Positions 24,108 through 31,612 of a stretch of DNA of 32,717 bases are shown in pieces. The position numbers and the translations under genes were made by a program. The DNA is from Halococcus hamelinensis 100A6. Lineage in GTDB: Archaea > Halobacteriota > Halobacteria > Halobacteriales > Halococcaceae. The notes under the pieces are model-generated. The model saw nothing but the letters and a program-made list of their open reading frames with translations. It was not told the DNA's origin and made no database searches. The stretch is taken from the NCBI RefSeq assembly GCF_000336675.1, contig NZ_AOMB01000031.1, positions 1-32,717 of the forward strand, written 5' to 3'. Numbering within the stretch: the first letter of the stretch is position 1; every line of letters begins with the position of its first letter.

Positions 24108-25184
24108 ATGAACGACGTCGACACCGATTCGGACGACGGAGGATCGGAGCGGATGCGTGCCTCGGTACTCACGGCGGTCGGCGAGGTCGAGGTCCAGGAC
24201 CGCCCGCGCCCGACCGTCGCCGACGACGACGTGCTGATCCGGGTCGGCGCGTGCGGCGTCTGTATGACCGACTACCACATGTACCACGGGTCGTTCGAGG
24301 CCCCGACGCCGCTCGTGCTCGGCCACGAGACCGCGGGCGAGGTCGTCGAGGTGGGCGAGAACGTCACGAACGTGACCGTCGGGGACCGCGTCACGCTCAA
24401 CCCGACGGTCCCCTGCAACGCCTGTCCGGCCTGCAAGCGCGGCGAGACGAACCTCTGTGCGGACAACACCTCGATCGGCGGGGCCGGGAACACCATCCGG
24501 GACGGCTCGTTCGCCGAGTACGTCGCCGCCCCGGCGTCGGTCGTCGTCGACTGCGGCGACCTCCCGGTCCGGACGGCCGCGCTCGCCGAACCGCTCGCCT
24601 GCTGTGTCCACGCCGTCGACCGGGCCGACGTGACGACCGGCGACACGGTGGCCGTCATCGGTGCGGGCCCGATCGGACTCCTCATGGTCCAGAGCTTCCG
24701 GGTCGCCGGTGCCGGGGAGGTCATCGTCTCGGAACTCGACGCCGACCGCCGCGAACTCGCGCTCGAACTCGGGGCCGACCACGCGGTCGACCCCGCCGAC
24801 GGCGACGCGGTCGAACAGGTCACGGCGGTCGACGGGCCGGTCGACGTCGCGGCGGAGGTGGTGGGGCAGACGGCCACGATCGAACAGGCCCGCGCGATGA
24901 CCGGCAAGGGCGGGCGCACGCTGGTCGCTGGCGTCCCGCCCCAGGACGCCACGATGGAGTTCTCGCCGTTCGACCTCTACTTCGACGAGGTCAGCATGGT
25001 CGGCACGTTCGCGCTGACCCAGGAGTCCTTCGAGCGGGCGGTGACGCTCCTCCGGAACGACCGGATCGACGTCGACCCGCTCGTCACCGAGGAGATCGGG
25101 CTCGACGGGCTGGAGGGCGCGTTCGAGCGGATGGGCAACACCGAGGGGCTCAAGAAACTCGTCGTTCCCGGCGGGACGGCCTGA
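24108..25184 (+). CDS. zinc-dependent alcohol/polyol dehydrogenase (MDR family)
   Basis: A 358-residue medium-chain dehydrogenase. Catalytic zinc residues are C49 (GACGVCMTD) and H73 with E74 (GHE). The structural zinc lobe is C103, C106, C109 and C117 (CNACPACKRGETNLC), and GAGPIGLL is the dinucleotide fold. ALAEPLACCVHAV is typical of the sorbitol/threonine dehydrogenase-like branch, so a polyol or amino alcohol is likelier than ethanol. The first 15 residues (NDVDTDSDDGGSE) may be an extension; ATG 24153 is the alternative start. It is 160 bases downstream of the PLP enzyme gene, perhaps in the same functional cluster. Confidence 0.93.
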   Translation: MNDVDTDSDDGGSERMRASVLTAVGEVEVQDRPRPTVADDDVLIRVGACGVCMTDYHMYHGSFEAPTPLVLGHETAGEVVEVGENVTNVTVGDRVTLNPTVPCNACPACKRGETNLCADNTSIGGAGNTIRDGSFAEYVAAPASVVVDCGDLPVRTAALAEPLACCVHAVDRADVTTGDTVAVIGAGPIGLLMVQSFRVAGAGEVIVSELDADRRELALELGADHAVDPADGDAVEQVTAVDGPVDVAAEVVGQTATIEQARAMTGKGGRTLVAGVPPQDATMEFSPFDLYFDEVSMVGTFALTQESFERAVTLLRNDRIDVDPLVTEEIGLDGLEGAFERMGNTEGLKKLVVPGGTA

Positions 25185-25278
25185 TGGGTGTCGAGCGCCG
25201 ACCGACCGGCGGTCACGGCGGGCCTGCGTCACCGGATCCGGCCCTTCATCCGCGTCGAGACCGGTCCTCGAACCGACC

Positions 25279-26061
25279 GTGATTAGTTCGGTGGTGTCGC
25301 TCGGGCTCGGGCTGACCGTCGCGCTCGTCGTCGTCTCGTTCGCCTCGGGCGTCGGTATCACGGCGATCGGGCCCGGCGGGATCTTCCTGACGATCGCGCT
25401 CTATACGCTCACCGACATCGGTTCGGACGTCATCGCCGGCACCGTTCAGGTCGCGTTCATCGCCACCGGGGTGGTCGGGACCGCCGCCTACGTTCGCTCC
25501 GGCGAGCTCTCTAGGGAGCGCCTCTCGCTGACCGGACTGCTCTGTGGCGGGAGCATCGGCGGGGCCGTGGTCGGCGCATGGCTGAACGGGTCGGTCTCCC
25601 GCGACCTGTTCGGCGTGCTGCTCGGGTTGCTCACCGGGATCGCGGGGCTCGTCATCGTCTACCGGGAGCTCCGGGGGCTGAGCGCGGTCTACTCGTTGGA
25701 CCTCGAAACGACCGCCGGCCGGACGGGCTACTTCGTGGTCGGCGCGGTTCTCGGTGGGTTCAGCGGCCTCCTCGGCGTCGGTGGCCCGGTGATCGCCGTC
25801 CCGGCGCTCGTGTTGCTCGGCGTGCCGATGCTGAGCGCCGTCGCGGTCGCCCAGGCCCAGGGCGTGTTCATCGCGATGTTCGCCGCGCTCGGCTACCTCG
25901 CCCAGGGGGCCGTCTCGAGCTCGCTCGCCCTTCTGGTCGGTGTTCCGCTACTCGCGGGCGTGCTCGTCGGGTGGAAGGTCGCCCACTTCGTCGACCCCGC
26001 CCGGTTGAAGGTGGTCCTCGGCGGCGTTCTGATCCTCGTCGCACCCACGCTCGTGCTGTAG
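25279..26061 (+). CDS. TauE/SafE-family permease
   Basis: A 260-residue membrane protein with about eight helices arranged as two related halves. The second half contains VVGAVLGGFSGLLGVGGPVIAVPALVLLG split over residues 155-180; the G-x-x-G-x-GGP loop is the family's hallmark, and SFASGVGITAIGPGGIFLT near 19-37 is its N-terminal counterpart. Members export sulfoacetate, sulfite or other organic anions. The start is GTG 25279, 94 bases after the alcohol dehydrogenase stop. The substrate cannot be inferred from sequence; proximity suggests it serves the neighbouring catabolic genes. Confidence 0.92.
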   Translation: MISSVVSLGLGLTVALVVVSFASGVGITAIGPGGIFLTIALYTLTDIGSDVIAGTVQVAFIATGVVGTAAYVRSGELSRERLSLTGLLCGGSIGGAVVGAWLNGSVSRDLFGVLLGLLTGIAGLVIVYRELRGLSAVYSLDLETTAGRTGYFVVGAVLGGFSGLLGVGGPVIAVPALVLLGVPMLSAVAVAQAQGVFIAMFAALGYLAQGAVSSSLALLVGVPLLAGVLVGWKVAHFVDPARLKVVLGGVLILVAPTLVL

Positions 26062-26149
26062 ACCCGGCGGCGATCCGAACCGTCGTCCGGGAGTCGCCAA
26101 AACATCCAAGTACCAGGACGAACTCGCATCGTGCGCGGAAACTGAACCC

Positions 26150-26293
26150 ATGACCCGGCTCCGAAACCACCTGGCCGAACTGAACAGCGACACGAAACAT
26201 CGGATCGTCGACCGCCTCCGCGAACGCTACCGAGAGCCCATGGTAGCCACACCGTATCGGCTCGCGAAGACCGGGGTTCGTCCGCGAAAGTAG
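26150..26293 (+). CDS. candidate 47-residue basic protein
   Basis: An ATG frame in the 415-base gap between the TauE-like and NRAMP-like genes. The peptide begins MTRLRNHLAELNSDTKHRIV and is helical and rich in Arg and Lys, unlike most haloarchaeal proteins. Its first 30 codons show the strong third-position G/C bias of neighbouring genes, which is the main support. No clear promoter is seen. A short hairpin GCCGA-AAA-TCGGC follows at 26304-26316. It could be a small DNA- or RNA-binding protein, the remnant of a lost gene, or chance. The rest of the gap is AT-richer and shows nothing else. Confidence 0.3.
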   Translation: MTRLRNHLAELNSDTKHRIVDRLRERYREPMVATPYRLAKTGVRPRK

Positions 26294-26476
26294 CCGTTCG
26301 TTCGCCGAAAATCGGCATACGCCGTCTCCGTACCGCTGAGCGCCCTCGTCCGCAAACCGTGCGCTTATCAGTACTCTCCTACTTCATCGGATATCCGTTG
26401 TCCATATCTCGTCGAGGACCGATCACCAGCAGTATCGCTCGCCAGGAAATGACAGGGAAAAATCAATATACGTAGA

Positions 26477-27745
26477 ATGAGTGAAAGCACAGGGGCCGGG
26501 CTCGATGGGGTTCCCGGCGAGGATTTCTTCGACAAATACGGTCTCGCGTTCGTCATGGTCGCGAGCTACTTCGGCTCGGGCTCGGTCTTCATCGCGAGTT
26601 CGGCCGGGGTCCAGTACGGCTACGCACTGCTCTGGGCGGTCGTGGGAGCGGTGGTCCTCGGCTTCATCGCCCAGTACATCAGCGCGCGCCTCGGGATCTT
26701 CGGCAAGCCGCTGATGACGTTCATCCACGACCGGGTCGGCGCGCCGATAGCGACGACGCTCGCGCTCGTGCTCTCGGTCGGCTGTATCGCGTGGGGGCTC
26801 GCGCTCACGGCCGCCGTCGGCGAGGGGATCTCCGTACTGCTCGGCGGGGCCATCCAGTGGCAGCCGATCGCGGTCGCCTGCGGGCTCCTCGCGGTCGTCG
26901 TCGGGATTCTCGGCTACGACTTCGTCGAGAAGGTCATGATCACGCTGATGTTCGGTCTCCTGATCGCCTACGTCGTCGTCGCGGTCGGGAGCGGTCCCTC
27001 CATCAGCGGCGTCGCCGGCGGGTTCGTCCCGGGGATCCCCGATATCGGCGCGCTCACGCTCGTCGCGAGCATCCTCGGGACGACCGCGCTCTGGCCCAAC
27101 TTCTTCCTCGAATCCATCCTCGTTCGGGAGAAGGGCTGGACCGACGAGTCCGCGATCCCGACGATGCGTCTCGACCTCGGCGTCGGCTACGCCATCGGCG
27201 GGATCGTCACCATCGCGATCGTCGTCGCGACGGCGGCGGTGCTCCGGCCGGCGGGGATCACGGAGATAGCGACGTTCATCACACCCGGGCGGGCGCTGGC
27301 CGACGTCCTCGGCGACTGGGCGCTGGTCCTCTTCCTCGTCGGAGCGATCGTCGCGGCCTTCAACAGCATCGTTCCCATCATGTGGACGCCCGCGTACATC
27401 ATCCCGCAGGCCACCGGGCGGGACGTGGACAGCGACGACCGACTCTTCCGGATCGTCTACGTCGTCGGTATCGGGATCAGCGCGCTCTCGCCACTGGTGG
27501 CGGCCTTCTTCGGGCTGGGCGTCGTGGACATGATCGTGTTGTTCCCGGCGCTCAACGGGGTGATCGGGCTCCCGATCACCGCGGTCTGCCTCGTCTGGGC
27601 GGCGAACAACACGGGCTTGCTAGGCGAGCACACGAACGGGCCGGCGCTGAACGCCGTCGGTGCCGTGCTCGTGGTTCTCTCGGTCGTGCTCGGTGTCTCC
27701 TCGGCCCAGAGCGTGATCGGGGCGATCACCGGCGGCGGTCTGTAA
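26477..27745 (+). CDS. NRAMP-fold transporter lacking canonical metal-site residues
   Basis: A 422-residue, about 11-helix membrane protein. QYGYALLWAVV...FIAQYISARLGIFGKPLMTFI is the second to third helix pattern of NRAMP carriers. The first helix has YFGSGS where NRAMPs have the metal-binding DPGN, and the sixth reads TTALWPNFFLES where they have MPHNxxLHS, so the Asp, Asn and Met ligands are all gone. It is therefore unlikely to move Mn2+ or Fe2+ in the normal way. AATATAC lies only 7-13 bases before ATG 26477, too close to be its TATA box, so the mRNA probably has a leader from further upstream. The substrate is unknown. Confidence 0.85.
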   Translation: MSESTGAGLDGVPGEDFFDKYGLAFVMVASYFGSGSVFIASSAGVQYGYALLWAVVGAVVLGFIAQYISARLGIFGKPLMTFIHDRVGAPIATTLALVLSVGCIAWGLALTAAVGEGISVLLGGAIQWQPIAVACGLLAVVVGILGYDFVEKVMITLMFGLLIAYVVVAVGSGPSISGVAGGFVPGIPDIGALTLVASILGTTALWPNFFLESILVREKGWTDESAIPTMRLDLGVGYAIGGIVTIAIVVATAAVLRPAGITEIATFITPGRALADVLGDWALVLFLVGAIVAAFNSIVPIMWTPAYIIPQATGRDVDSDDRLFRIVYVVGIGISALSPLVAAFFGLGVVDMIVLFPALNGVIGLPITAVCLVWAANNTGLLGEHTNGPALNAVGAVLVVLSVVLGVSSAQSVIGAITGGGL

Positions 27746-27798
27746 CCGGACACCGGCTATCGCCGTCGAACCGGTGGTGAAAGTCCAGGAGAAGGGTT

Positions 27799-28191
27799 TC
27801 AGGCGTCGTCGCCGAATCGATCGATGTCGCGCTGGAGGCGCACGAGCTCGGCACGCTGTGCGGCGAGGTTCGCGATGTGGTCGTCGAGCTTCTCGATGGT
27901 TCCGTCGACCGTCGCGGCGAGCGAATCGAGGTCGTGCTCGCCGGCCTCGATGCGGGCGCGGCGGATGTGTTTGCAGTCCGCATCCCGATACATGAAGTCC
28001 GGGCAGGTGCACGACGGGGTTCGGATGTCCACGAGGTACTCGGTGCCGTCCTCGCTGTAGACCCGGTAGACGTCCGGCCCGTGTTCGAGGACGACCAGCC
28101 GCTCGGAGAGCGCTCGCCGGTCGCGCCTGTCGATCGCGTGCTTGAACGGCCGCGTCGCGAGCGCGTCGTCGTACGATGTGGTCGTGCTCAT
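27799..28191 (-). CDS. SWIM zinc-finger protein
   Basis: A 130-residue protein. The SWIM motif CxCx(n)CxH is CTCPDFMYRDADCKH near residues 60-74, preceded by the strand pair YRVYSEDGTEYLVDIRT usual for this finger. The C-terminal 50 residues form a predicted coiled coil (LDSLAATVDGTIEKLDDHIANLAAQRAELVRLQ read in parts). SWIM fingers bind DNA or proteins; in archaea, short stand-alone SWIM proteins are common and uncharacterised. The start is ATG 28191. It is convergent with the NRAMP-like gene across 53 bases. Confidence 0.9.
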   Translation of the reverse strand: MSTTTSYDDALATRPFKHAIDRRDRRALSERLVVLEHGPDVYRVYSEDGTEYLVDIRTPSCTCPDFMYRDADCKHIRRARIEAGEHDLDSLAATVDGTIEKLDDHIANLAAQRAELVRLQRDIDRFGDDA

Positions 28192-28222
28192 TGTATCACG
28201 AAACGGGATTCGGCGGGATAAG

Positions 28223-28238
28223 CCGGCGGCAACGCCGG
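28223..28238. other. hairpin with GNRA-type loop upstream of SWIM gene
   Basis: CCGGCG-GCAA-CGCCGG is a perfect 6-base-pair stem closed by a GCAA tetraloop when read on the plus strand. A second 6-base-pair stem (28319-28324 with 28331-28336, 6-base loop) lies 80 bases further. Both are in the 296-base divergent region between the SWIM gene and the small zinc-ribbon gene, which holds no credible longer ORF. Confidence 0.35.
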
Positions 28239-28410
28239 AGTGAAAGTGAACATCGTCTCGCTGAGAGTAGCGATATCGGAACGGAGAGCGGCTGTCAGGG
28301 TGATCGGGATCACATTCGCGCCGCCTCTACGCGGCGAACGGCACCGCTCGCGGGACGACCGCTGCCGTCGTTTCGGGCGTGACGGTCATCCGGCAGGCTC
28401 GTTCGTGTCG

Positions 28411-28449
28411 TCCCCGTCCCCTCCGACACTTCCACTTTCGGGACGGGGA
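28411..28449. repeat. 10-base inverted repeat upstream of small zinc-ribbon gene
   Basis: TCCCCGTCCC at 28411-28420 and GGGACGGGGA at 28440-28449 are exact inverted copies separated by 19 bases. The right arm ends about 12 bases before a TATA-like CTTAGTAC at 28461-28468, where a regulator or structured RNA could affect the promoter. Confidence 0.45.
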
Positions 28450-28487
28450 TGGCTCGTCCCCTTAGTACCGAACCGCGTGTATCGGGT

Positions 28488-28652
28488 ATGAGACGAGACC
28501 TGATGCAGTGTTTCGACTGTGGTGAGTTCTGTATCACCGCGCTCGACGACAGTGGGAACCGGTATCGAGTCGGCGCGAGCGGCTGTCCGAGCTGCGGCGA
28601 ATCGAGGCTTCGCTCCGTCATGGACACCCGAACGGGGCCGCCACCCGCATGA
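28488..28652 (+). CDS. small zinc-ribbon protein
   Basis: A 54-residue protein starting at ATG 28488 (MRRDLMQCFDCGEFC). Two Cys pairs, CFDCG near residue 8 and CPSCG near residue 33, form a zinc ribbon over the 20-residue loop. Such rubredoxin-like or ribbon microproteins are very frequent in haloarchaea and often contribute to regulation or protein interaction. CTTAGTAC at 28461-28468 is a plausible TATA box for a leaderless mRNA. Its stop overlaps the start of the next tiny gene as ATGA. Confidence 0.7.
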   Translation: MRRDLMQCFDCGEFCITALDDSGNRYRVGASGCPSCGESRLRSVMDTRTGPPPA

Positions 28653-28747
28653 ACGAACTCGTCTTCTTCGCCGGTGTCGTCGCCGGTCTCGGGTTGGGTG
28701 CGGTCGTCTACGCACGGCTCCGGCGATTCCCGGACGTATCGCTGTGA
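28649..28747 (+). CDS. 32-residue single-helix membrane microprotein, coupled to zinc-ribbon gene
   Basis: ATG 28649 overlaps the previous stop in the form ATGA, the classic translational coupling arrangement. The product is MNELVFFAGVVAGLGLGAVV followed by YARLRRFPDVSL: one hydrophobic helix and then a basic segment, which predicts a cytoplasmic C-terminus by the positive-inside rule. The codons keep the strong third-position G/C bias. It is short enough to be overlooked by gene finders. Together with the ribbon protein it could form a membrane-bound zinc protein pair; this is inference. Confidence 0.5.
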   Translation: MNELVFFAGVVAGLGLGAVVYARLRRFPDVSL

Positions 28748-28775
28748 GCCGACCACCGACCCCGGGACGGCTGTT

Positions 28776-29012
28776 TTAGCTCGCCGAGCCGCCGACGCCA
28801 CGAACCAGGTCGCGCGCGAGAACGGCACAGACCACGAGCAACAGACAGCCGACGGCCGCCATCCAGACCCCGGCGACCTGGTCGCCGGTGCCGAGGGTCC
28901 GGAGGCCGTTCAGCTCGACGACCACGCCCGCGAGCGCCGCGACGACGGCGACGACCGCCCGCACCGCGACGGTCCCCGCGTCGGCGGCGGTGCCGATGAG
29001 GGCTTCGAACAT
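28776..29012 (-). CDS. small two-helix membrane protein
   Basis: A 78-residue protein starting at ATG 29012 (MFEALIGTAADAG); GTG 29018 is an alternative two codons earlier. It has two hydrophobic helices, about 15-35 and 47-67, separated by LNGLRTLGTGDQ. It is convergent with the 32-residue microprotein, with 28 bases between the stops, and divergent from the gene at 29099. I recognise no family. Confidence 0.65.
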   Translation of the reverse strand: MFEALIGTAADAGTVAVRAVVAVVAALAGVVVELNGLRTLGTGDQVAGVWMAAVGCLLLVVCAVLARDLVRGVGGSAS

Positions 29013-29065
29013 GACCACTCCCTATCCAACCCCGTGGCAAAGCCGTTGTGTTTCGGGACGAAACG

Positions 29066-29072
29066 ACTATAG
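29066..29072 (+). promoter_or_regulatory. TATA-like box of 29099 gene
   Basis: ACTATAG preceded by a purine-rich CGAAACG, as in archaeal BRE/TATA pairs, is centred 30 bases before ATG 29099. Confidence 0.55.
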
Positions 29073-29098
29073 TCGACTGCGGTCGTGATTCCCCCACG

Positions 29099-29326
29099 AT
29101 GGCGCGCTACGGCGACCTCGACTACGCACGGCTCACGAAACGCGGGTTCGGCCTCGGCGTCGGGCTGTTCGCGCTCGGCGTTCTCGGGCTGGTCCTCTTC
29201 CAACCGCTCGTCGGTCCGTTCCCCGGCTGGGAGGAACAGCTACTGGTCGACAGCGAGGCGCTCGGGATCGTCGTCGCCTTCCTCTCGGTGCTGCTGTTCG
29301 GGGTCGTCCTCCCGTTGACCGAGTGA
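29099..29326 (+). CDS. small conserved-type haloarchaeal membrane protein
   Basis: A 75-residue protein. A charged start (MARYGDLDYARLTKRGF) is followed by one helix near 18-36 (LGVGLFALGVLGLVLFQPL), an external loop with PFPGWEEQLL, and a second helix near 54-72 ending in PLTE. The start MARYGDLDY..LTKRGF is one I associate with a widespread uncharacterised haloarchaeal family, though I cannot name it securely. The TATA-like box at 29066-29072 supports the start. Confidence 0.75.
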   Translation: MARYGDLDYARLTKRGFGLGVGLFALGVLGLVLFQPLVGPFPGWEEQLLVDSEALGIVVAFLSVLLFGVVLPLTE

Positions 29327-29371
29327 CTCCGGCTCGATCCGACTCAATCCTCGACGGAACGGGACGGGATC

Positions 29372-30184
29372 TCAGCGCCGGACCGGAACGTCGTGGTCGG
29401 CGAGGTACTCCTTGACCTCCCCGATGGAGTACTCGCCGAAGTGGAAGATCGAGGCCGCGAGCGCGGCGTCCGCGCCCGCCTCGGTGAACACCTCGTCCAT
29501 GTCGGCGGGGCCGCCACAGCCCGAGGAGGCGATCACCGGTGTCGAGACGGTCTCACAGACCGCGCCCGTGAGCGGGATGTCGTAGCCGTCCTTCGTGCCG
29601 TCGGCGTCGATCGAGTTGACGAACAGCTCGCCGGCCCCTCGGTCCTCGGCCTCGCGCGCCCACGCCACGACGTCGACGCCCGTTCCCTCGCGTCCGCCTT
29701 TGACCGTGCACTCGAACCAACACGATTCGCCGTCGACGGTGGTGTAATACTCGCCTTCGCCGTCGAACCGCCGGCGGGCGTCGACCGAGATCACGATACA
29801 CTGGTTCCCGAAGGCCGCCGCGCTCTCCGTGATGAGTTCGGGTCTGTCGAGCGCCGCCGTGTTGATCGAGACCTTGTCCGCCCCCGCCCGGAGGGTTTCC
29901 TTTACGTCCTCGCGGGTGCGGATGCCGCCGCCCACGGTCAGGGGGATGAACACCTCGTCGGCCACCCGTGACACGACGTCGAGCATCGTCGTGCGGCCGT
30001 CGGCCGAGGCGGTGATGTCGAGGAAGACGAACTCGTCCGCGCCGGCGGCGTTGTACTCCCGAGCCATCTCGACCGGGTCGCCGGAGTAGGTCAGGTCCTC
30101 GAAGTTCACGCCGGTGTAGACCGCGGGCTCGCCGTCGTCGTCGAGGTCGACGTCGATACAGGGAATGATGCGCTTTGTCAGCAT
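29372..30184 (-). CDS. hisF: imidazole glycerol phosphate synthase cyclase subunit HisF
   Basis: A 270-residue TIM barrel that joins HisH-derived ammonia with PRFAR to give imidazole glycerol phosphate and AICAR in histidine synthesis. Catalytic aspartates are D11 (IPCIDVDL) and the one in [18 protein letters not shown] and the late [11 protein letters not shown] hold phosphate loops. It is longer than the bacterial protein (about 253 residues) because of an insertion around [15 protein letters not shown]. It stands alone; hisH is not nearby. The start is ATG 30184. Confidence 0.97.
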   Translation of the reverse strand: MLTKRIIPCIDVDLDDDGEPAVYTGVNFEDLTYSGDPVEMAREYNAAGADEFVFLDITASADGRTTMLDVVSRVADEVFIPLTVGGGIRTREDVKETLRAGADKVSINTAALDRPELITESAAAFGNQCIVISVDARRRFDGEGEYYTTVDGESCWFECTVKGGREGTGVDVVAWAREAEDRGAGELFVNSIDADGTKDGYDIPLTGAVCETVSTPVIASSGCGGPADMDEVFTEAGADAALAASIFHFGEYSIGEVKEYLADHDVPVRR

Positions 30185-30267
30185 TCGATATCGGATGGTC
30201 GGCGACCGGCGGTAAAAGCCCTGCCGTCACCGCGAAACACTTACTCCCCCCGTTCGTTCGCCCCCGC

Positions 30268-30438
30268 ATGGACGACAACTTGACGACGACGACCGGCGGC
30301 GGACTGGCCTCGAACGCGGCGGACGACCGGGAGACCGCCCCGATGAGCCCGTTCTCGGCGCGGGCGGCGGGGATCGGGTTCGCCGTGCTGGTGGTCGGGC
30401 TGGTGGTCGTCTTCGGGATCCCGGTCGTCCTCGGGTAA
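30268..30438 (+). CDS. small single-helix membrane protein
   Basis: A 56-residue protein starting at ATG 30268. An acidic, Thr/Gly-rich N-terminal half (MDDNLTTTTGGG) is followed by ETAPMSPFSARAAGIGF and one hydrophobic segment of about 20 residues ending in IPVVLG. ACTTACT at 30239-30245 is a TATA-like element about 26 bases upstream, supporting a leaderless gene. The layout is shared by a common haloarchaeal small-protein family of unknown function. Its stop faces the TbsP stop across 17 bases. Confidence 0.75.
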   Translation: MDDNLTTTTGGGLASNAADDRETAPMSPFSARAAGIGFAVLVVGLVVVFGIPVVLG

Positions 30439-30455
30439 CGGGTCGAAGACGGTGT

Positions 30456-31292
30456 TCAGGCGGCCGTGCCGTTCGCCGAGAGGAGTCCCCCGGCGACCGA
30501 CGCGAGCTCGTCGGCATCGGCGTCGGCGAGGCGCTCGTCGCCGAGCAGAAGCCGGAGGCGTGGTCGACCGACGTCGATCGGGACCTTCGTGGTGTGGATC
30601 AGGTCCATCTCTTCGAGTCGGGTCTTGGTACGCGAGAACGTCGCCTTGCTCGCCACGCCGGTGTCCTCGCCCCACTTCGAGATGTCGTAGAGGAGTTCCT
30701 CGTTCTTCGCCGCGACGAGCAGGCTGATCGTGACCTCGTCGAGCCCGTCGTCGCCGCCGCGTGCGGTGTCGAGCGAGGCCAGCACCCCGTCGAAGTCGGT
30801 CACCATCTCGGGGCCGAACGACTCCTCCATCGTCGCTCGCACGCGCGAGAGCGGCGGGGTCCGGAGCGTGTAGGGTGCGGCGTCCGCCCACGCGTCCGCG
30901 TACTCCTCGCGGGCGGTCTCGCCGAACGTCTCGTCGTCGGTGGCGAGCCCGGCGACCCGCCCACCCGCGGTGACGACCGAGAACACCGTCCCCTCGGTGA
31001 TGACCAGCGGGCTCATGCCGTCGCCGTCGGCGATACGGAGCGAGAGGGTCTCGTCCTCGATGAGGTCGGCGGCGGTGCTGGCCACGATGAAGTCGTCCAT
31101 CACCGTCTTCAGCGTGTCCTCGCGTGCGAACAGCCGGACCGCCGGCGGGTCGTCGAGGTCGTCGAGCACCGCCACCAGGCGTTCGACCGACGTCGCCGAC
31201 GCCGCGACCACGAACGACTCGCCGGCCGCGTCGGCGAGCGCGGCCCGATAGACGTTCGCGACGTCCGTCTCGATCAGATTCTGGGAACTCAT
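30456..31292 (-). CDS. tbsP: transcriptional regulator TbsP
   Basis: A 278-residue haloarchaeal DNA-binding regulator, formerly a DUF5821 protein. The N-terminal domain (ESFVVAASATSVERLV...LKTVMDDFIVASTAADLI) is followed by a winged-helix region near 185-260 containing LLYDISKWGEDTGVASKATF and VPIDVGRPRLRL, by which I recognise it. In Haloferax volcanii, TbsP acts with TrmB on the gapII gene in gluconeogenesis. The start at ATG 31292 fits the promoter at 31318-31327, whereas the longer frame upstream would begin before it. It is divergent from a 39-residue candidate and downstream of the CHAT gene on the same strand, about 300 bases away. Confidence 0.92.
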   Translation of the reverse strand: MSSQNLIETDVANVYRAALADAAGESFVVAASATSVERLVAVLDDLDDPPAVRLFAREDTLKTVMDDFIVASTAADLIEDETLSLRIADGDGMSPLVITEGTVFSVVTAGGRVAGLATDDETFGETAREEYADAWADAAPYTLRTPPLSRVRATMEESFGPEMVTDFDGVLASLDTARGGDDGLDEVTISLLVAAKNEELLYDISKWGEDTGVASKATFSRTKTRLEEMDLIHTTKVPIDVGRPRLRLLLGDERLADADADELASVAGGLLSANGTAA

Positions 31293-31317
31293 GCGACTGG
31301 CTACTAGGTGTTCGCGG

Positions 31318-31327
31318 TATTTAATTT
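31318..31327 (-). promoter_or_regulatory. TATA-like box of tbsP
   Basis: The minus strand reads AAATTAAATA, centred 30 bases before ATG 31292. It is a strong haloarchaeal promoter element. The neighbouring 31360-31460 region is also AT-richer and has two small hairpins (GTTCC...GGAAC and GATCC...GGATC) that could be regulator sites. Confidence 0.6.
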
Positions 31328-31458
31328 CACTGGCCACCACGGCCTGAAATGCCCGAATTTCCCGGAACCGTAACCCGAAACGTGCATAAATTTCAGGTAA
31401 ATACCGCCCGTTCCTCCTTCGGGAACCACGGGGGATCCTGTCCGAAAGGATCGACAAC

Positions 31459-31466
31459 GCTTATGC
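31459..31466 (+). promoter_or_regulatory. TATA-like box of 31493 small gene
   Basis: GCTTATGC, centred 30 bases before ATG 31493, fits a leaderless start. Confidence 0.45.
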
Positions 31467-31492
31467 ATCCGTTGGTCGTCGCTCCGCCCATC

Positions 31493-31612
31493 ATGTCGGA
31501 CGAACGAGGATCGAGTTCGGGGACACACCGCTGGCACGTCGCTGAACTCGACCCGGTGCTCGCACGACGATACCCCTCGGCGACCAACAGCTGTACCTAC
31601 TCGGGGCCGTAG
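31493..31612 (+). CDS. candidate 39-residue protein, tail-to-tail overlap with CHAT gene
   Basis: An ATG frame with TATA-like element, giving a short Ser/Thr-rich peptide (MSDERGSSSGTHRWHVAELD then PVLARRYPSATNSCTYSGP). Its last 16 bases overlap the 3' end of the CHAT gene on the other strand, so the stops cross. WHVAELDPVLARRYP looks like a folded helix rather than random shadow, and no larger gene covers it. The family is unknown. It might be a small regulator or partner, or a chance frame. Confidence 0.45.
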   Translation: MSDERGSSSGTHRWHVAELDPVLARRYPSATNSCTYSGP

